64,000 nucleotides of DNA from Nocardia carnea. GTDB taxonomy: Bacteria; Actinomycetota; Actinomycetes; Mycobacteriales; Mycobacteriaceae. Each line of letters begins with the position of its first letter. Positions within the stretch are counted from its first letter, which is position 1. Below are positions 8,774 to 16,052 of this stretch, piece after piece. Made by a program: the position numbers and the translations under genes. The DNA lies in the NCBI RefSeq assembly GCF_029868325.1, contig NZ_JARWNW010000096.1, positions 1 through 64,000 of the forward strand, given 5' to 3'. The notes beneath the pieces were generated by a model. It ran no database searches. It saw nothing but the letters and a program-made list of their open reading frames with translations, and was not told where the DNA came from.

Positions 8774-9613
8774 GTGAATTTGTTGCCGTTGACCCCGCCG
8801 GGACAGACCCCGGTGCGGGTGCTCACCATCGCCGGGACCGATTCGGGTGGCGGCGCCGGAATCCAGGCCGATACCCGCACCATGGCGCTGTGCGGCGTGC
8901 ATGCGCTGGTGGCGATTGCCGCGGTGACCGTGCAGAATTCAGTGGGGGTCAGCGGGTTCCATGAGGTCCCGCCGCAGGTGGTGGCCGATCAGGTGCGGTC
9001 GGTGGCCGGCGATATCGGGATCGGTGCCGCGAAGACGGGAATGCTCGCCTCCAGCGCCATCATCGAGGCGGTGGCCGCGGTCTGCCGGGAGGTCGGGATC
9101 GGGCGCGACGGCTCGGCGCCGCTGGTGGTGGACCCCGTTGCGGCGTCCATGCACGGCGACCCGCTGCTGCACACCGAGGCCTTGGACGCGGTGCGTTACA
9201 CACTGTTCCCCCTGGCCACGATCGTGACGCCGAACCTCGACGAGATCCGGCTGCTGACGGGGGTGCGGGTCACCGATACGGCCTCGGCACGAACGGCGGC
9301 AGAGGCCTTGCACGCGCTGGGCCCGCAATGGGTGGTGGTGAAGGGCGGACATCTGCGCACCTCCGCCGACAGCACGGACCTGCTGTTCGACGGCGAACGT
9401 TTCCTCGAATTCCGGGCGCCCCGCATCGCCACCGGTAACGACCATGGCGGCGGCGATACCCTGGCCGCCGCACTGGCCTGCGCACTGGCCAACGGCTACT
9501 CGGTACCCGACGCGTTCGAATTCGCGAAGGAATGGACCCGCCGCTGCCTCGACGCCGCCTACGACCTGGGCAAAGGGCACGGCCCGGTATCCCCGCTATG
9601 GCGGCTGCACTGA
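8774..9613 (+). CDS. thiD: Hydroxymethylpyrimidine/phosphomethylpyrimidine kinase
   Basis: A 279-residue ribokinase-fold enzyme that phosphorylates HMP to HMP-P and then HMP-PP for thiamine synthesis. Signatures are LTIAGTDSGGGAGIQAD at residues 17-33, VTVQNS, AAKTGMLAS, the PNLDEIRLLTG loop, VVVKGGHL, and the catalytic/anion-hole segment NDHGGGDTLAAALA. Length is normal for stand-alone ThiD. The start is GTG, with TAGGGT exactly six bases upstream (8762-8767), so the mRNA is predicted leaderless. It is about 34 kb from the thiE/thiOSG genes in this window, and no thiC or TPP riboswitch is seen nearby. Confidence 0.92.
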   Translation: MNLLPLTPPGQTPVRVLTIAGTDSGGGAGIQADTRTMALCGVHALVAIAAVTVQNSVGVSGFHEVPPQVVADQVRSVAGDIGIGAAKTGMLASSAIIEAVAAVCREVGIGRDGSAPLVVDPVAASMHGDPLLHTEALDAVRYTLFPLATIVTPNLDEIRLLTGVRVTDTASARTAAEALHALGPQWVVVKGGHLRTSADSTDLLFDGERFLEFRAPRIATGNDHGGGDTLAAALACALANGYSVPDAFEFAKEWTRRCLDAAYDLGKGHGPVSPLWRLH

Positions 9614-9766
9614 CCTGAACCTGTCGGTGCCCGCGCGCATACTGAGGGCGTTACGGAACAACACCACAACGGAGTGGCGCGAACAACGAAGTTCCGGTTG
9701 GTCCGTGGCCGAACCGCCGATGCATCGGCACCTCCGACAACTGAACCGTGGCCGGAGGCGAACCGG

Positions 9767-10624
9767 TCAGAGGGTGGCCAGGAGGAGATCCTCACCGCTG
9801 GACGGGCGCAGGCCGTCGGTCCGGCCGGAGAAATAACGGTCGGCAAGTGAAGCGCCCGCGACGTGGCGGGTTTCGGTGAGCCCGGCTGCGCGAGCGAGTG
9901 CCGTCATTTCGGCGGGGGTGTAGAAGCTGATGAACGGCGTTCCGGAGCTCTTGGCGCCTTCTTCGCTGGTCCGCAGCCCGGGACGGTCCGCATCGTCGAG
10001 GAGCTCGGAGGGCAGGAGGAAGGTCATCGCGAATGTCGATCCGGGCGCCAGCCCCGCGATCTGACGCAACGTCGCCGTAGTCGCGGCCTCGGTGAGGTAG
10101 TGCGAAACGCCGGTGGAGACGACGACCGCGGGCCGATGGGGGTCGAAACCCGCGGCGCGAAGTTGGTCCCACCAGTTCTCACTCGCCTCGAAATCGACCG
10201 GCACCAGATGCAGCCCGTCGGGAATCCCATAGCCGAGTTCGAGTAGCCGGCGGCGCTTCCAGGCTTGCGGGCCGGGCTGATCCACCTCGAACACCTGGAG
10301 GCGGGCGATCAGCTCGGGTCTGCGCTGGGCAAAAGTGTCCAGGCCGGCACCCAGGATGACGTACTGCGCAACGCCCTGGTCGACTTGCCCGGCAACGAGA
10401 TCCTCGATGAATCGCGCCCGGGCGACAATGGCTGCCCGGAAGGTACTGGTGGCCTGTGGGTCCATATCGGGACGGGAACGCCATCCGTCATGGGGTGCGA
10501 GTAGTTGCAGGCCGATCTCGTCGGCGAGCACATGCGGCGGCGGATCGACTTGCAGATGCATCGCCCGCCAGAGGGCGACGCGTTCCGCGGTGATCTCCGG
10601 GGCCTCGGCCGCATCAGCCGGCAT
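9767..10624 (-). CDS. LCMT-family SAM-dependent methyltransferase
   Basis: A 285-residue class I methyltransferase of the leucine-carboxyl-methyltransferase-like group that is expanded in mycobacteria and Nocardia. Visible signatures are RARFIEDLV, the SAM-binding loop YVILGAGLDTFAQRRPE, VFEVDQPGPQAWKRRRL, LVPVDFE, and VVSTGVSHYLTEAA. Substrates for these are generally unknown. Its ATG lies inside the end of the VOC gene (11-bp overlap), so it is the third gene of a ribbon-helix-helix / VOC / methyltransferase operon governed by the palindrome at 11172. A role modifying a small polar metabolite handled by the VOC protein is conceivable, not shown. Confidence 0.85.
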   Translation of the reverse strand: MPADAAEAPEITAERVALWRAMHLQVDPPPHVLADEIGLQLLAPHDGWRSRPDMDPQATSTFRAAIVARARFIEDLVAGQVDQGVAQYVILGAGLDTFAQRRPELIARLQVFEVDQPGPQAWKRRRLLELGYGIPDGLHLVPVDFEASENWWDQLRAAGFDPHRPAVVVSTGVSHYLTEAATTATLRQIAGLAPGSTFAMTFLLPSELLDDADRPGLRTSEEGAKSSGTPFISFYTPAEMTALARAAGLTETRHVAGASLADRYFSGRTDGLRPSSGEDLLLATL

Positions 10625-11021
10625 GATGCTCTCCCTCCTCGTGCGCTTCGCCGCGCGGAGCCTGCAGGCTCCAGAGTCGTCCGTCGGGGTCGCGTACGGT
10701 CATCTCGCGTGTACCGAAGTGGGTGTTCTCGAACGGTGTGACCACCTCGACGGCAGGGTCGAGCCGGAGCGCATCGGCGTCGGGCACCTTCAGCACGAGC
10801 TGCGTCCGGGGCTGTTTGTCTGCGGGCACCTCGGCGATGAACACATAGGGCCCGGTGCTGCTCCGGAATTGCCCGGACGCATGGTCTGTTTCGAATTCCA
10901 GGGTGTAACCCAATGCCTGAAAGAATTTGGCCGCTCGGCCCCAGTTGTGTGTCTCCAGGAATACGGCCTCGATACCTTCGGTCGACATATCTCTATTCCC
11001 TTCTGGGGTCCCGGTCGTCAT
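10614..11021 (-). CDS. VOC-superfamily (glyoxalase/bleomycin-resistance fold) protein
   Basis: A 135-residue vicinal-oxygen-chelate protein: [25 protein letters not shown], a FIAEVP strand, [13 protein letters not shown], and the closing [20 protein letters not shown]. This layout covers metal enzymes and drug-binding proteins, and metal ligands cannot be assigned safely from sequence alone. The ATG at 11021 overlaps the stop of the upstream 50-residue ribbon-helix-helix gene by four bases, favouring this start over the internal ATG at 10988. It has a short Glu/His-rich tail. Middle gene of a three-gene operon. Confidence 0.85.
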   Translation of the reverse strand: MTTGTPEGNRDMSTEGIEAVFLETHNWGRAAKFFQALGYTLEFETDHASGQFRSSTGPYVFIAEVPADKQPRTQLVLKVPDADALRLDPAVEVVTPFENTHFGTREMTVRDPDGRLWSLQAPRGEAHEEGEHHAG

Positions 11022-11170
11022 TGCTCTTCTTCGGTCTCGAGGTAGGCGCGTAGCGCGTCGGCCACCAATGCGGACAGGGACTGCTCGGATTCGATGGCGC
11101 GGTATTTGACCTGCTTGATCAATCCGACCGGCAGGTACACGTTGAACTGTTTGACGTCTTCATCGCCCAC
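11018..11170 (-). CDS. Ribbon-helix-helix (CopG/Arc-like) DNA-binding protein, 50 residues
   Basis: A 50-residue protein below the usual length cut-off. It has the ribbon-helix-helix layout: a short beta strand ([11 protein letters not shown]), helix A ([12 protein letters not shown]) and helix B ([19 protein letters not shown]). Such proteins are autorepressors or antitoxins. It begins at GTG 11170, six bases downstream of a TAGCAT hexamer inside a perfect 20-bp palindrome, so it probably shuts off its own promoter. Its TGA overlaps the ATG of the VOC gene, tying it to that operon. No toxin-like partner follows, so a metabolite-operon repressor fits better than an antitoxin. Confidence 0.8.
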   Translation of the reverse strand: MGDEDVKQFNVYLPVGLIKQVKYRAIESEQSLSALVADALRAYLETEEEQ

Positions 11171-11171
11171 T

Positions 11172-11191
11172 CTAGGATGCTAGCATCCTAG
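11172..11191 (-). promoter_or_regulatory. Perfect 20-bp palindromic operator over a leaderless promoter
   Basis: The half-site CTAGGATGCT is followed at once by its exact reverse complement, with no spacer. It ends one base before the GTG of the ribbon-helix-helix gene. On the minus strand TAGCAT (11182-11177) lies six bases before that GTG. Paired ribbon-helix-helix dimers typically bind such sites, so autorepression of the three-gene operon is likely. Confidence 0.75.
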
Positions 11192-11264
11192 CCGCATCGC
11201 GCACACAGGAACCTCCCAGGTCGGCTGGAGCCCGGGCCCAGCTCGCCGGTCGAATCTGGTCGAT

Positions 11265-12518
11265 ATGACCGAGACCGTGACCGTCGCCGGACCGGCGGAC
11301 CAAGTCGACGGCCCATCATCGCCCCCAGTGCTGGATGTGGTCGTCCCCGTGTACAACGAAGAGACCGACCTCGGCGTCTGCGTACGCCGCCTGCACGAAT
11401 ACCTGGGTAGCGGATTCCCGTTCCCGGCCCGGATCACCGTCGCCGATAACGCCAGCACCGATGCCACGCTCGCGGTGGCAGAACTGCTCGCCGCCGAACT
11501 CGGCGATGTCCGCGTGGTGCATCTCGAAGCGAAGGGCCGCGGCCGGGCGTTGCGAACCGTGTGGCAGGAGTCGGACGCGCAGGTCGTCGCCTATATGGAT
11601 GTCGATCTGTCGACCGATCTCGATGCCCTGCTCCCGCTGGTCGCCCCGCTCGTCTCGGGCCATTCCGATCTGGCGATCGGCACCCGGCTGAGCGCCGGCT
11701 CGCGGGTGGTGCGCGGACCCAAACGCGAATTCATCTCCCGCTGCTACAACCTGCTGTTGAAGGCTTCGCTGCGGGCCCGTTTCTCCGATGCCCAATGCGG
11801 GTTCAAAGCAATGCGCACCGAGGTGGCGCGCACACTGTTGCCGCTGGTCGAGGACGGTGAATGGTTCTTCGACACCGAACTGCTGGTACTGGCCGAACGC
11901 GCCGGGCTACGGATCCACGAGATCCCGGTGGATTGGATCGATGACCCCGACAGCCGAGTGGATATCGTCGATACCGCCCGCAAGGACCTGCGGGGGATCT
12001 GGCGGATGGGCCGGGCATTGACCACCGGGTCACTACCGCTGGCCGAGCTGCGCCGGGCGGTGGGCCGGGAGCCGCTGGTCCCGGGGGTGCCGTTGGGCAT
12101 GGTCGGTCAGTTGATCCGGTTCGCGCTGGTCGGCGCCGGTTCGACGCTCGCGTACGTACTGCTCTATCTGCTGATACAACCGGTGACCGGCGCGCAGGTC
12201 GCGAATTTCGCGGCGCTGTTCGTGACGGCGGTTGCCAATACGGCCGTCAACCGCGCGTTCACCTTCGGTGTGCGCGGGCAACGCGGGATGGCGTCGCATC
12301 AGTTCCAGGGCCTGCTGATATTCGGGTTCGGGCTGTTGGTGACCAGCGGATCGCTGTTCTCGCTGCATCACTGGGCGCCCGCGGCACCGGTCCAGCTGGA
12401 ACTGTTCGTGCTGGTCGCGGCGAACCTGATCGCGACACTCATGCGTTTCGTCGGACTGCGCTGGGTGTTCCGCGACACCACCCGGCCCGCACAGCGCACC
12501 GTGGAGGTCGGCCGATGA
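11265..12518 (+). CDS. Glycosyltransferase family 2 fused to a GtrA membrane domain (YkcC-like)
   Basis: A 417-residue two-domain protein. Residues 20-265 are a GT2 domain of the dolichol-phosphate-mannose-synthase type: VVVPVYNEETDL, the DNASTDATL loop, AYMDVDLSTDLDALLPLV (the metal-binding DxD), and FDTELLVLAERAGLRIHEIPVDW. Residues 285-405 are a four-helix GtrA/DPMS domain that flips or anchors polyprenyl sugars. The expected product is a polyprenyl-phosphate sugar on the inner membrane face. Its stop overlaps the ATG of the GT39-type gene (ATGA); in Bacillus the equivalent pair is ykcC-ykcB. The acceptor glycan is unknown. Confidence 0.9.
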   Translation: MTETVTVAGPADQVDGPSSPPVLDVVVPVYNEETDLGVCVRRLHEYLGSGFPFPARITVADNASTDATLAVAELLAAELGDVRVVHLEAKGRGRALRTVWQESDAQVVAYMDVDLSTDLDALLPLVAPLVSGHSDLAIGTRLSAGSRVVRGPKREFISRCYNLLLKASLRARFSDAQCGFKAMRTEVARTLLPLVEDGEWFFDTELLVLAERAGLRIHEIPVDWIDDPDSRVDIVDTARKDLRGIWRMGRALTTGSLPLAELRRAVGREPLVPGVPLGMVGQLIRFALVGAGSTLAYVLLYLLIQPVTGAQVANFAALFVTAVANTAVNRAFTFGVRGQRGMASHQFQGLLIFGFGLLVTSGSLFSLHHWAPAAPVQLELFVLVAANLIATLMRFVGLRWVFRDTTRPAQRTVEVGR

Positions 12519-14671
12519 CTCTCACCGTCGTGCCCCCTTCGACAACAGAACCTGTCCCCGCCCGAAAAACCGGGCGCTCCCGCGCCGCCCGCTGGGAGTA
12601 TCCGGCACTGGCTGTGCTGCTGCTCGCCACCGGACTCTCCTACCTGTACAACCTGAGCGCGAACGGTTGGGCGAACTCCTTCTACTCGGCGGCTGTCCAG
12701 GCCGGTTCGGTGTCGTGGAAGGCGTTCTTCTTCGGCTCCTCAGATGCCGCGAATTCCATCACCGTGGACAAACCCCCTGCCTCGCTGTGGGTGATGGAAC
12801 TGTCGGTCCGGCTGTTCGGGTTGAACAGCTGGAGCATGCTGATCCCGCAGGTCCTACTGGGTTTGGCGACCGTGGCGCTGCTCTGGGCGACCGTCCGGCG
12901 TTCGTTCGGTCCCGCCGCGGGGCTGATCGCCGGTCTCGTCGTTGCGGTGACACCGGTGTTCGCCCTCATGTTCCGGTTCAACAATCCCGATGCCCTGCTC
13001 GTATTTCTGATGGTCGCCGCGGTGTGGGCGATGACGCGCGCACTCGAGGACGGCCGCTGGCGCTGGCTGGTGCTCACCGGCACCTGTATCGGTTTCGGTT
13101 TCCTGGCGAAACAGTTGCAGGTCATGCTGGTGGTGCCCGTGCTCGCGCTGGTGTACCTGTTCGCGGGTCCGCCGAAACTCGGTAAGCGGATCGCGCAGTT
13201 GTTCGCCGCGGGCGCGGCCATGGTAGTCGCGGCCGGGTGGTGGCTGCTGACGGTGGAACTGTGGCCGTCCGATTCCCGTCCGTATATCGGTGGCTCGCAG
13301 AACAACTCGATTATCGAGCTCACTCTCGGTTACAACGGGCTGGGCCGGCTGAACGGCAACGAGACCGGCAGCGTGGGGCCGGGCGGCGAGTTACCGCCGG
13401 GTGGAAACGGAATGTGGGGGCAGACCGGGATAACCCGGATGTTCGATCACGCCCAGGGCGGGCAGATCGCCTGGCTGCTCCCCGCGGCACTGATCGCGCT
13501 GGTCGCGGGTCTGCTGCTGCGCGGCCGGGCGGCACGTACCGACGGCGCACGGGCGCAGGTGCTGCTGTGGGGCGGGTGGCTGCTGATCACCGGACTGGTG
13601 TTCAGCTTCATGGCGGGAATTTTCCACCAGTACTACACGGTGGCACTGGCGCCCGCGATCGCTGCGCTGGTGGGTATCGGTGCGGTGTTGTTCTGGCGCA
13701 ACCGGTCGCGCTGGTGGGTGCGTACGGCGGCGGCCGCCGCGGTCGGGTCGACCGCTGCCACCGCGTGGCTGCTGCTGTCGCGCAGTGCGGATTTCCTGCC
13801 GTGGCTGCGGTGGACGATCCTGGTGGGCGGCATCATCGCGACCCTCGCGCTCCTGCTACCGCTCCCCCGGCGCGCCGCTGTGGCGGCAGCCCTGCTCGCC
13901 GCGGCGGTGGGGTTGGGCGGCCCGATCGCCTATACCGTCGACACACTGAATTCCGCTCACAGCGGCCCGATCCCGACCGCCGGCCCGAGCACCGGGATGT
14001 TCGGGGGTATGCGGCCGCCGGGTATGCCGAACGGCGGTAACGGGCCGGGTGGAGTACCGCGTACGCCCGGCGGAACACCCGGTGCGCCGGACGGAACCGG
14101 CATGCCCACTATGCCCGGCGGAACCCACGGCACCGGGGCCGGGGATTCCGGGACTGCGGGTGGCACCGGCGACGGCGCTGCCGGCGGACCCGGTGGGATT
14201 CCCGGCGCGGCCCCCGGCAACGGCGCGCCCGCGGGCGACGGGACCTCACGCAACGGCGGCGCGGACGGCGGAATGGGCCGGCCCGGCGGGATGGGCGGTG
14301 GCCCCGGCGGCGGCGTGATGGGTGCGAGCGAACCCGGCGACGCCCTGATCACCTTGCTGACGGACAATGCCGACGCCTACACCTGGGCCGCGGCCACCGT
14401 ATCCGCCAACGGTGCGGCCGGATACCAGCTGGCCACCGAAGAGCCGGTCATGCCGATCGGCGGATTCAACGGCAGCGACCCTTCACCCACCCTGGAACAG
14501 TTCCGGCAGTACGTCGAATCCGGGCAGGTCCACTACTTCCTCGGCGGTAGCGGCGGCGGTCCCGGCGGCCGAACCGGGACGGGTGCGGATATCACGCGAT
14601 GGGTGCAGGAGCATTTCACCGCGCAGGAGGTCGACGGCGTAACCGTCTACGACCTGACCGCACCGAAGTAG
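12515..14671 (+). CDS. GT39/ArnT-like membrane glycosyltransferase with a long Gly-rich insert (YkcB-like)
   Basis: A 718-residue GT-C fold protein. About ten membrane helices fill residues 28-480; the first outer loop carries SITVDKPPASLWVMELSVRLFGLN, typical of YkcB/PMT-like transferases that use polyprenyl-phosphate sugars. Residues 490-610 are a Gly/Pro/Asn/Met-rich disordered stretch, followed by a soluble C-terminal domain (ALITLLTDNADAYTWAAATVSANGAAGYQLATEEPVMPIGGFNG) outside the membrane. It is coupled to the GT2-GtrA gene that would supply its lipid-linked sugar. A cell-wall polymer or lipoglycan acceptor is likely but unproven. A GC hairpin follows. Confidence 0.88.
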   Translation: MTLTVVPPSTTEPVPARKTGRSRAARWEYPALAVLLLATGLSYLYNLSANGWANSFYSAAVQAGSVSWKAFFFGSSDAANSITVDKPPASLWVMELSVRLFGLNSWSMLIPQVLLGLATVALLWATVRRSFGPAAGLIAGLVVAVTPVFALMFRFNNPDALLVFLMVAAVWAMTRALEDGRWRWLVLTGTCIGFGFLAKQLQVMLVVPVLALVYLFAGPPKLGKRIAQLFAAGAAMVVAAGWWLLTVELWPSDSRPYIGGSQNNSIIELTLGYNGLGRLNGNETGSVGPGGELPPGGNGMWGQTGITRMFDHAQGGQIAWLLPAALIALVAGLLLRGRAARTDGARAQVLLWGGWLLITGLVFSFMAGIFHQYYTVALAPAIAALVGIGAVLFWRNRSRWWVRTAAAAAVGSTAATAWLLLSRSADFLPWLRWTILVGGIIATLALLLPLPRRAAVAAALLAAAVGLGGPIAYTVDTLNSAHSGPIPTAGPSTGMFGGMRPPGMPNGGNGPGGVPRTPGGTPGAPDGTGMPTMPGGTHGTGAGDSGTAGGTGDGAAGGPGGIPGAAPGNGAPAGDGTSRNGGADGGMGRPGGMGGGPGGGVMGASEPGDALITLLTDNADAYTWAAATVSANGAAGYQLATEEPVMPIGGFNGSDPSPTLEQFRQYVESGQVHYFLGGSGGGPGGRTGTGADITRWVQEHFTAQEVDGVTVYDLTAPK

Positions 14672-14681
14672 GCACAGACAA

Positions 14682-14711
14682 GCGGCCCCGGGCAGATTCG
14701 CCCGGGGCCGC
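14682..14711 (+). terminator. Strong GC hairpin after the glycosyltransferase operon
   Basis: GCGGCCCCGGGC pairs perfectly over 12 bp with GCCCGGGGCCGC around AGATTC. It starts 11 bases after the plus-strand stop codon and sits between convergent genes, so it could serve both strands. There is no T-tract, as is common in actinobacteria. Confidence 0.7.
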
Positions 14712-14727
14712 ATGGATGGCGCTGGGG

Positions 14728-15111
14728 TCAGCCGGCGAAAACCTCGGTGAGATCACCGTAGAGGCGCTGTTCGGTGATCTTGTTGTCCGCGTTGACCGTC
14801 GCGTACACCGCGCCCGGGATATCGACCTCTTTACCGCTCTTCAGCCAGTAGTGGATCCGGATTTCGAACATCACCTCGGTGATACCGTCGGTCGCCGGAT
14901 GCGGTTCGATCCAGTGCACCACCTTGTGTTCGATCTTCGTGGTCTGGTCGAGTACGTACTGGATGGACGCGGTCGCCGCGTCCCGGCCGGTCACCGGTTC
15001 GGCGTTCGCAAAGGTCAGCTTCACGTCATCGGTCATCAGCGCGGCCGCTTCGTCGAGCCGCCCGGAGTCGATGAGCTCGTAGTATTCCTCCGCCAGTTTC
15101 CGTACCGCCAT
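14728..15111 (-). CDS. SnoaL-like/NTF2-fold protein (second of three)
   Basis: A 127-residue NTF2-like protein: RKLAEEYYELIDSGRLDEAAALMTDDVKLTFANAEPVTGRDAATASIQYVL, then IEHKVVHWIEP and the closing strand IPGAVYATVNADNKITEQRLYGDL. This pattern matches ketosteroid-isomerase/limonene-epoxide-hydrolase-like proteins; catalytic residues cannot be assigned with confidence. ATG 15111 is chosen because AAGGAG lies seven bases upstream; the preceding TTG is also in frame. A perfect GTTACCC/GGGTAAC palindrome lies 18 bp upstream, resembling the operators of the other two SnoaL/NTF2 genes. Confidence 0.83.
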   Translation of the reverse strand: MAVRKLAEEYYELIDSGRLDEAAALMTDDVKLTFANAEPVTGRDAATASIQYVLDQTTKIEHKVVHWIEPHPATDGITEVMFEIRIHYWLKSGKEVDIPGAVYATVNADNKITEQRLYGDLTEVFAG

Positions 15112-15128
15112 CAACCACTCCTTGCCGA

Positions 15129-15146
15129 GTTACCCACGTGGGTAAC
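15129..15146. promoter_or_regulatory. Perfect 18-bp palindrome upstream of the second SnoaL-like gene
   Basis: GTTACCCACGTGGGTAAC is fully symmetric and 18 bp upstream of the ATG at 15111. The outer TTACC/GGTAA arms equal those at 3743 and 32825, but the spacer is six bases instead of five, so the regulator may be related rather than the same. Confidence 0.6.
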
Positions 15147-15400
15147 GCTTTTCCGTAATGCGTGCCCAGGGTAGTCCAACATCGCGTCCCGCGCGCCCGA
15201 TGAGCGCAACTCGGAACTCGCTTTCACTGCTGGTGAGCAAGCCCATAAGGATCCGCCGGCCGGACACGCCCGGCCGACCACATTTCAGCGCGCGGTGTAG
15301 CAGGTGTAGGTGACACCTCCAGCAGCGGTCGCACAGAGTGCACTGTGGCGTGTGAGCACCCGCATCCCGCGCCGTTGACCCGACCGGGGTACCGAAATCA
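15147..15400. other. Intergenic stretch without a recognisable gene
   Basis: This lies between the divergent SnoaL-like gene and the higBA operators. A minus-strand frame that is open here has no protein-like pattern. The only structure seen is an inverted repeat at 15302-15318 (AGGTGT, five bases, ACACCT), whose role is unknown. Confidence 0.4.
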
Positions 15401-15431
15401 TAACGTCTCTCGTTATTAACGATGAGCGTTA
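15401..15431 (+). promoter_or_regulatory. Two tandem higBA operators
   Basis: Two 15-bp dyads of identical plan, TAACG-N5-CGTTA, lie at 15401-15415 and 15417-15431 with one base between them. A 16-bp repeat distance does not place them on exactly the same helix face. A TATATT hexamer (15430-15435) begins inside the second. HigA, alone or with HigB, is the expected ligand. Confidence 0.75.
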
Positions 15432-15441
15432 TATTATGTCT

Positions 15442-15723
15442 GTGATCGCATCGTTCGCAGACAAGGAGACAGAACTCGTGTTCCACCGGGTTGTGTCCAC
15501 GAAGTTGCCGCAGGGCATCCAGCGCACCGCCCGCCGCAAGTTACTCCTCATCGATGCGGCAACCGACGTCAACGATCTTCGGATACCGCCCGGGAACCGG
15601 CTCGAAAAGCTCAGTGGCGACCGTGCGGGCCATTACAGCATCAGGGTGAACGACCAGTACAGGATCTGTTTCGCCTGGCATACCGGCGCTGCACATCGTG
15701 TCGAAATAACCGACTACCACTGA
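15442..15723 (+). CDS. higB: HigB/RelE-superfamily toxin (ribosome-dependent mRNA interferase type)
   Basis: A 93-residue toxin. Using GTG 15442 the protein begins MIASFADKETELVFHR, close to the family's usual MIxSFxDKET start. Other signatures are LPQGIQRTARRKLLLIDAATDVNDLRIPPGNRLEKLSGDRAGHYSIRVNDQYRICFAWHTG, with the RKL, GHYSIRVN and YRICF core of HigB. An ATG at 15436 is also in frame, but TATATT ends directly before it and predicts transcription starting at 15442, so GTG is preferred. It is followed after 25 bp by higA: toxin first, as usual for this family. Confidence 0.88.
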   Translation: MIASFADKETELVFHRVVSTKLPQGIQRTARRKLLLIDAATDVNDLRIPPGNRLEKLSGDRAGHYSIRVNDQYRICFAWHTGAAHRVEITDYH

Positions 15724-15748
15724 CCGCACCCCCTATGAGGTACACGAG

Positions 15749-16045
15749 ATGAACAATCCACTGGCTTCGCCCATCCACCCCGGCGAGATCCTGGTCGCGG
15801 ATTTCCTGGAGCCGTTCGGGATCACCCAGCACCGGCTGGCCGTCATCATCGGAGTTCCGCCCCGCCGGATCAACGAGATCGTGCACGGCAAGCGTTCCAT
15901 CACTGCCGATACCGCGCTGAGGCTCGGGAAAGTGTTCGGTAACAGCGCTCAATTCTGGCTCAACCTGCAGGATCGCTACGACCTCGACGTAACCGCGGAC
16001 AAGCTCGGCGATTCCCTCGATCGGATCGTTCCACTGTCGGCCTGA
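15749..16045 (+). CDS. higA: HigA antitoxin, XRE/VapI type
   Basis: A 98-residue helix-turn-helix antitoxin: IHPGEILVADFLEPFGITQHRLAVIIGVPPRRINEIVHGKRSITADTALRLGKVFGNSAQFWLNLQDRYDL is the complete HigA signature, including the PPRRINEI recognition helix and the FWLNLQ tail. It should bind and neutralise HigB and repress the operon at the two TAACG-N5-CGTTA sites. It ends seven bases before the stop of the converging dehydrogenase gene; no clear terminator separates them. Confidence 0.9.
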   Translation: MNNPLASPIHPGEILVADFLEPFGITQHRLAVIIGVPPRRINEIVHGKRSITADTALRLGKVFGNSAQFWLNLQDRYDLDVTADKLGDSLDRIVPLSA

Positions 16046-16052
16046 TATCAGT

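Noticed and set aside
11018-11170. The ribbon-helix-helix protein as an antitoxin
   Set aside because: No RelE-, VapC- or MazF-like partner is adjacent; the downstream genes are a VOC protein and a methyltransferase.
14000-14330. A tandem DNA repeat in the glycosyltransferase gene
   Set aside because: The repetition is low-complexity Gly/Pro coding sequence without a fixed unit, so it is treated as part of the protein.
15130-15486. A 118-codon minus-strand gene over the higBA promoter
   Set aside because: It would run through the operators and the toxin start, and its sequence has no domain pattern or good ribosome site.
15401-16045. higBA as a marker of a mobile island
   Set aside because: No integrase, transposase, tRNA or flanking direct repeats are visible, and neighbours are ordinary chromosomal genes.
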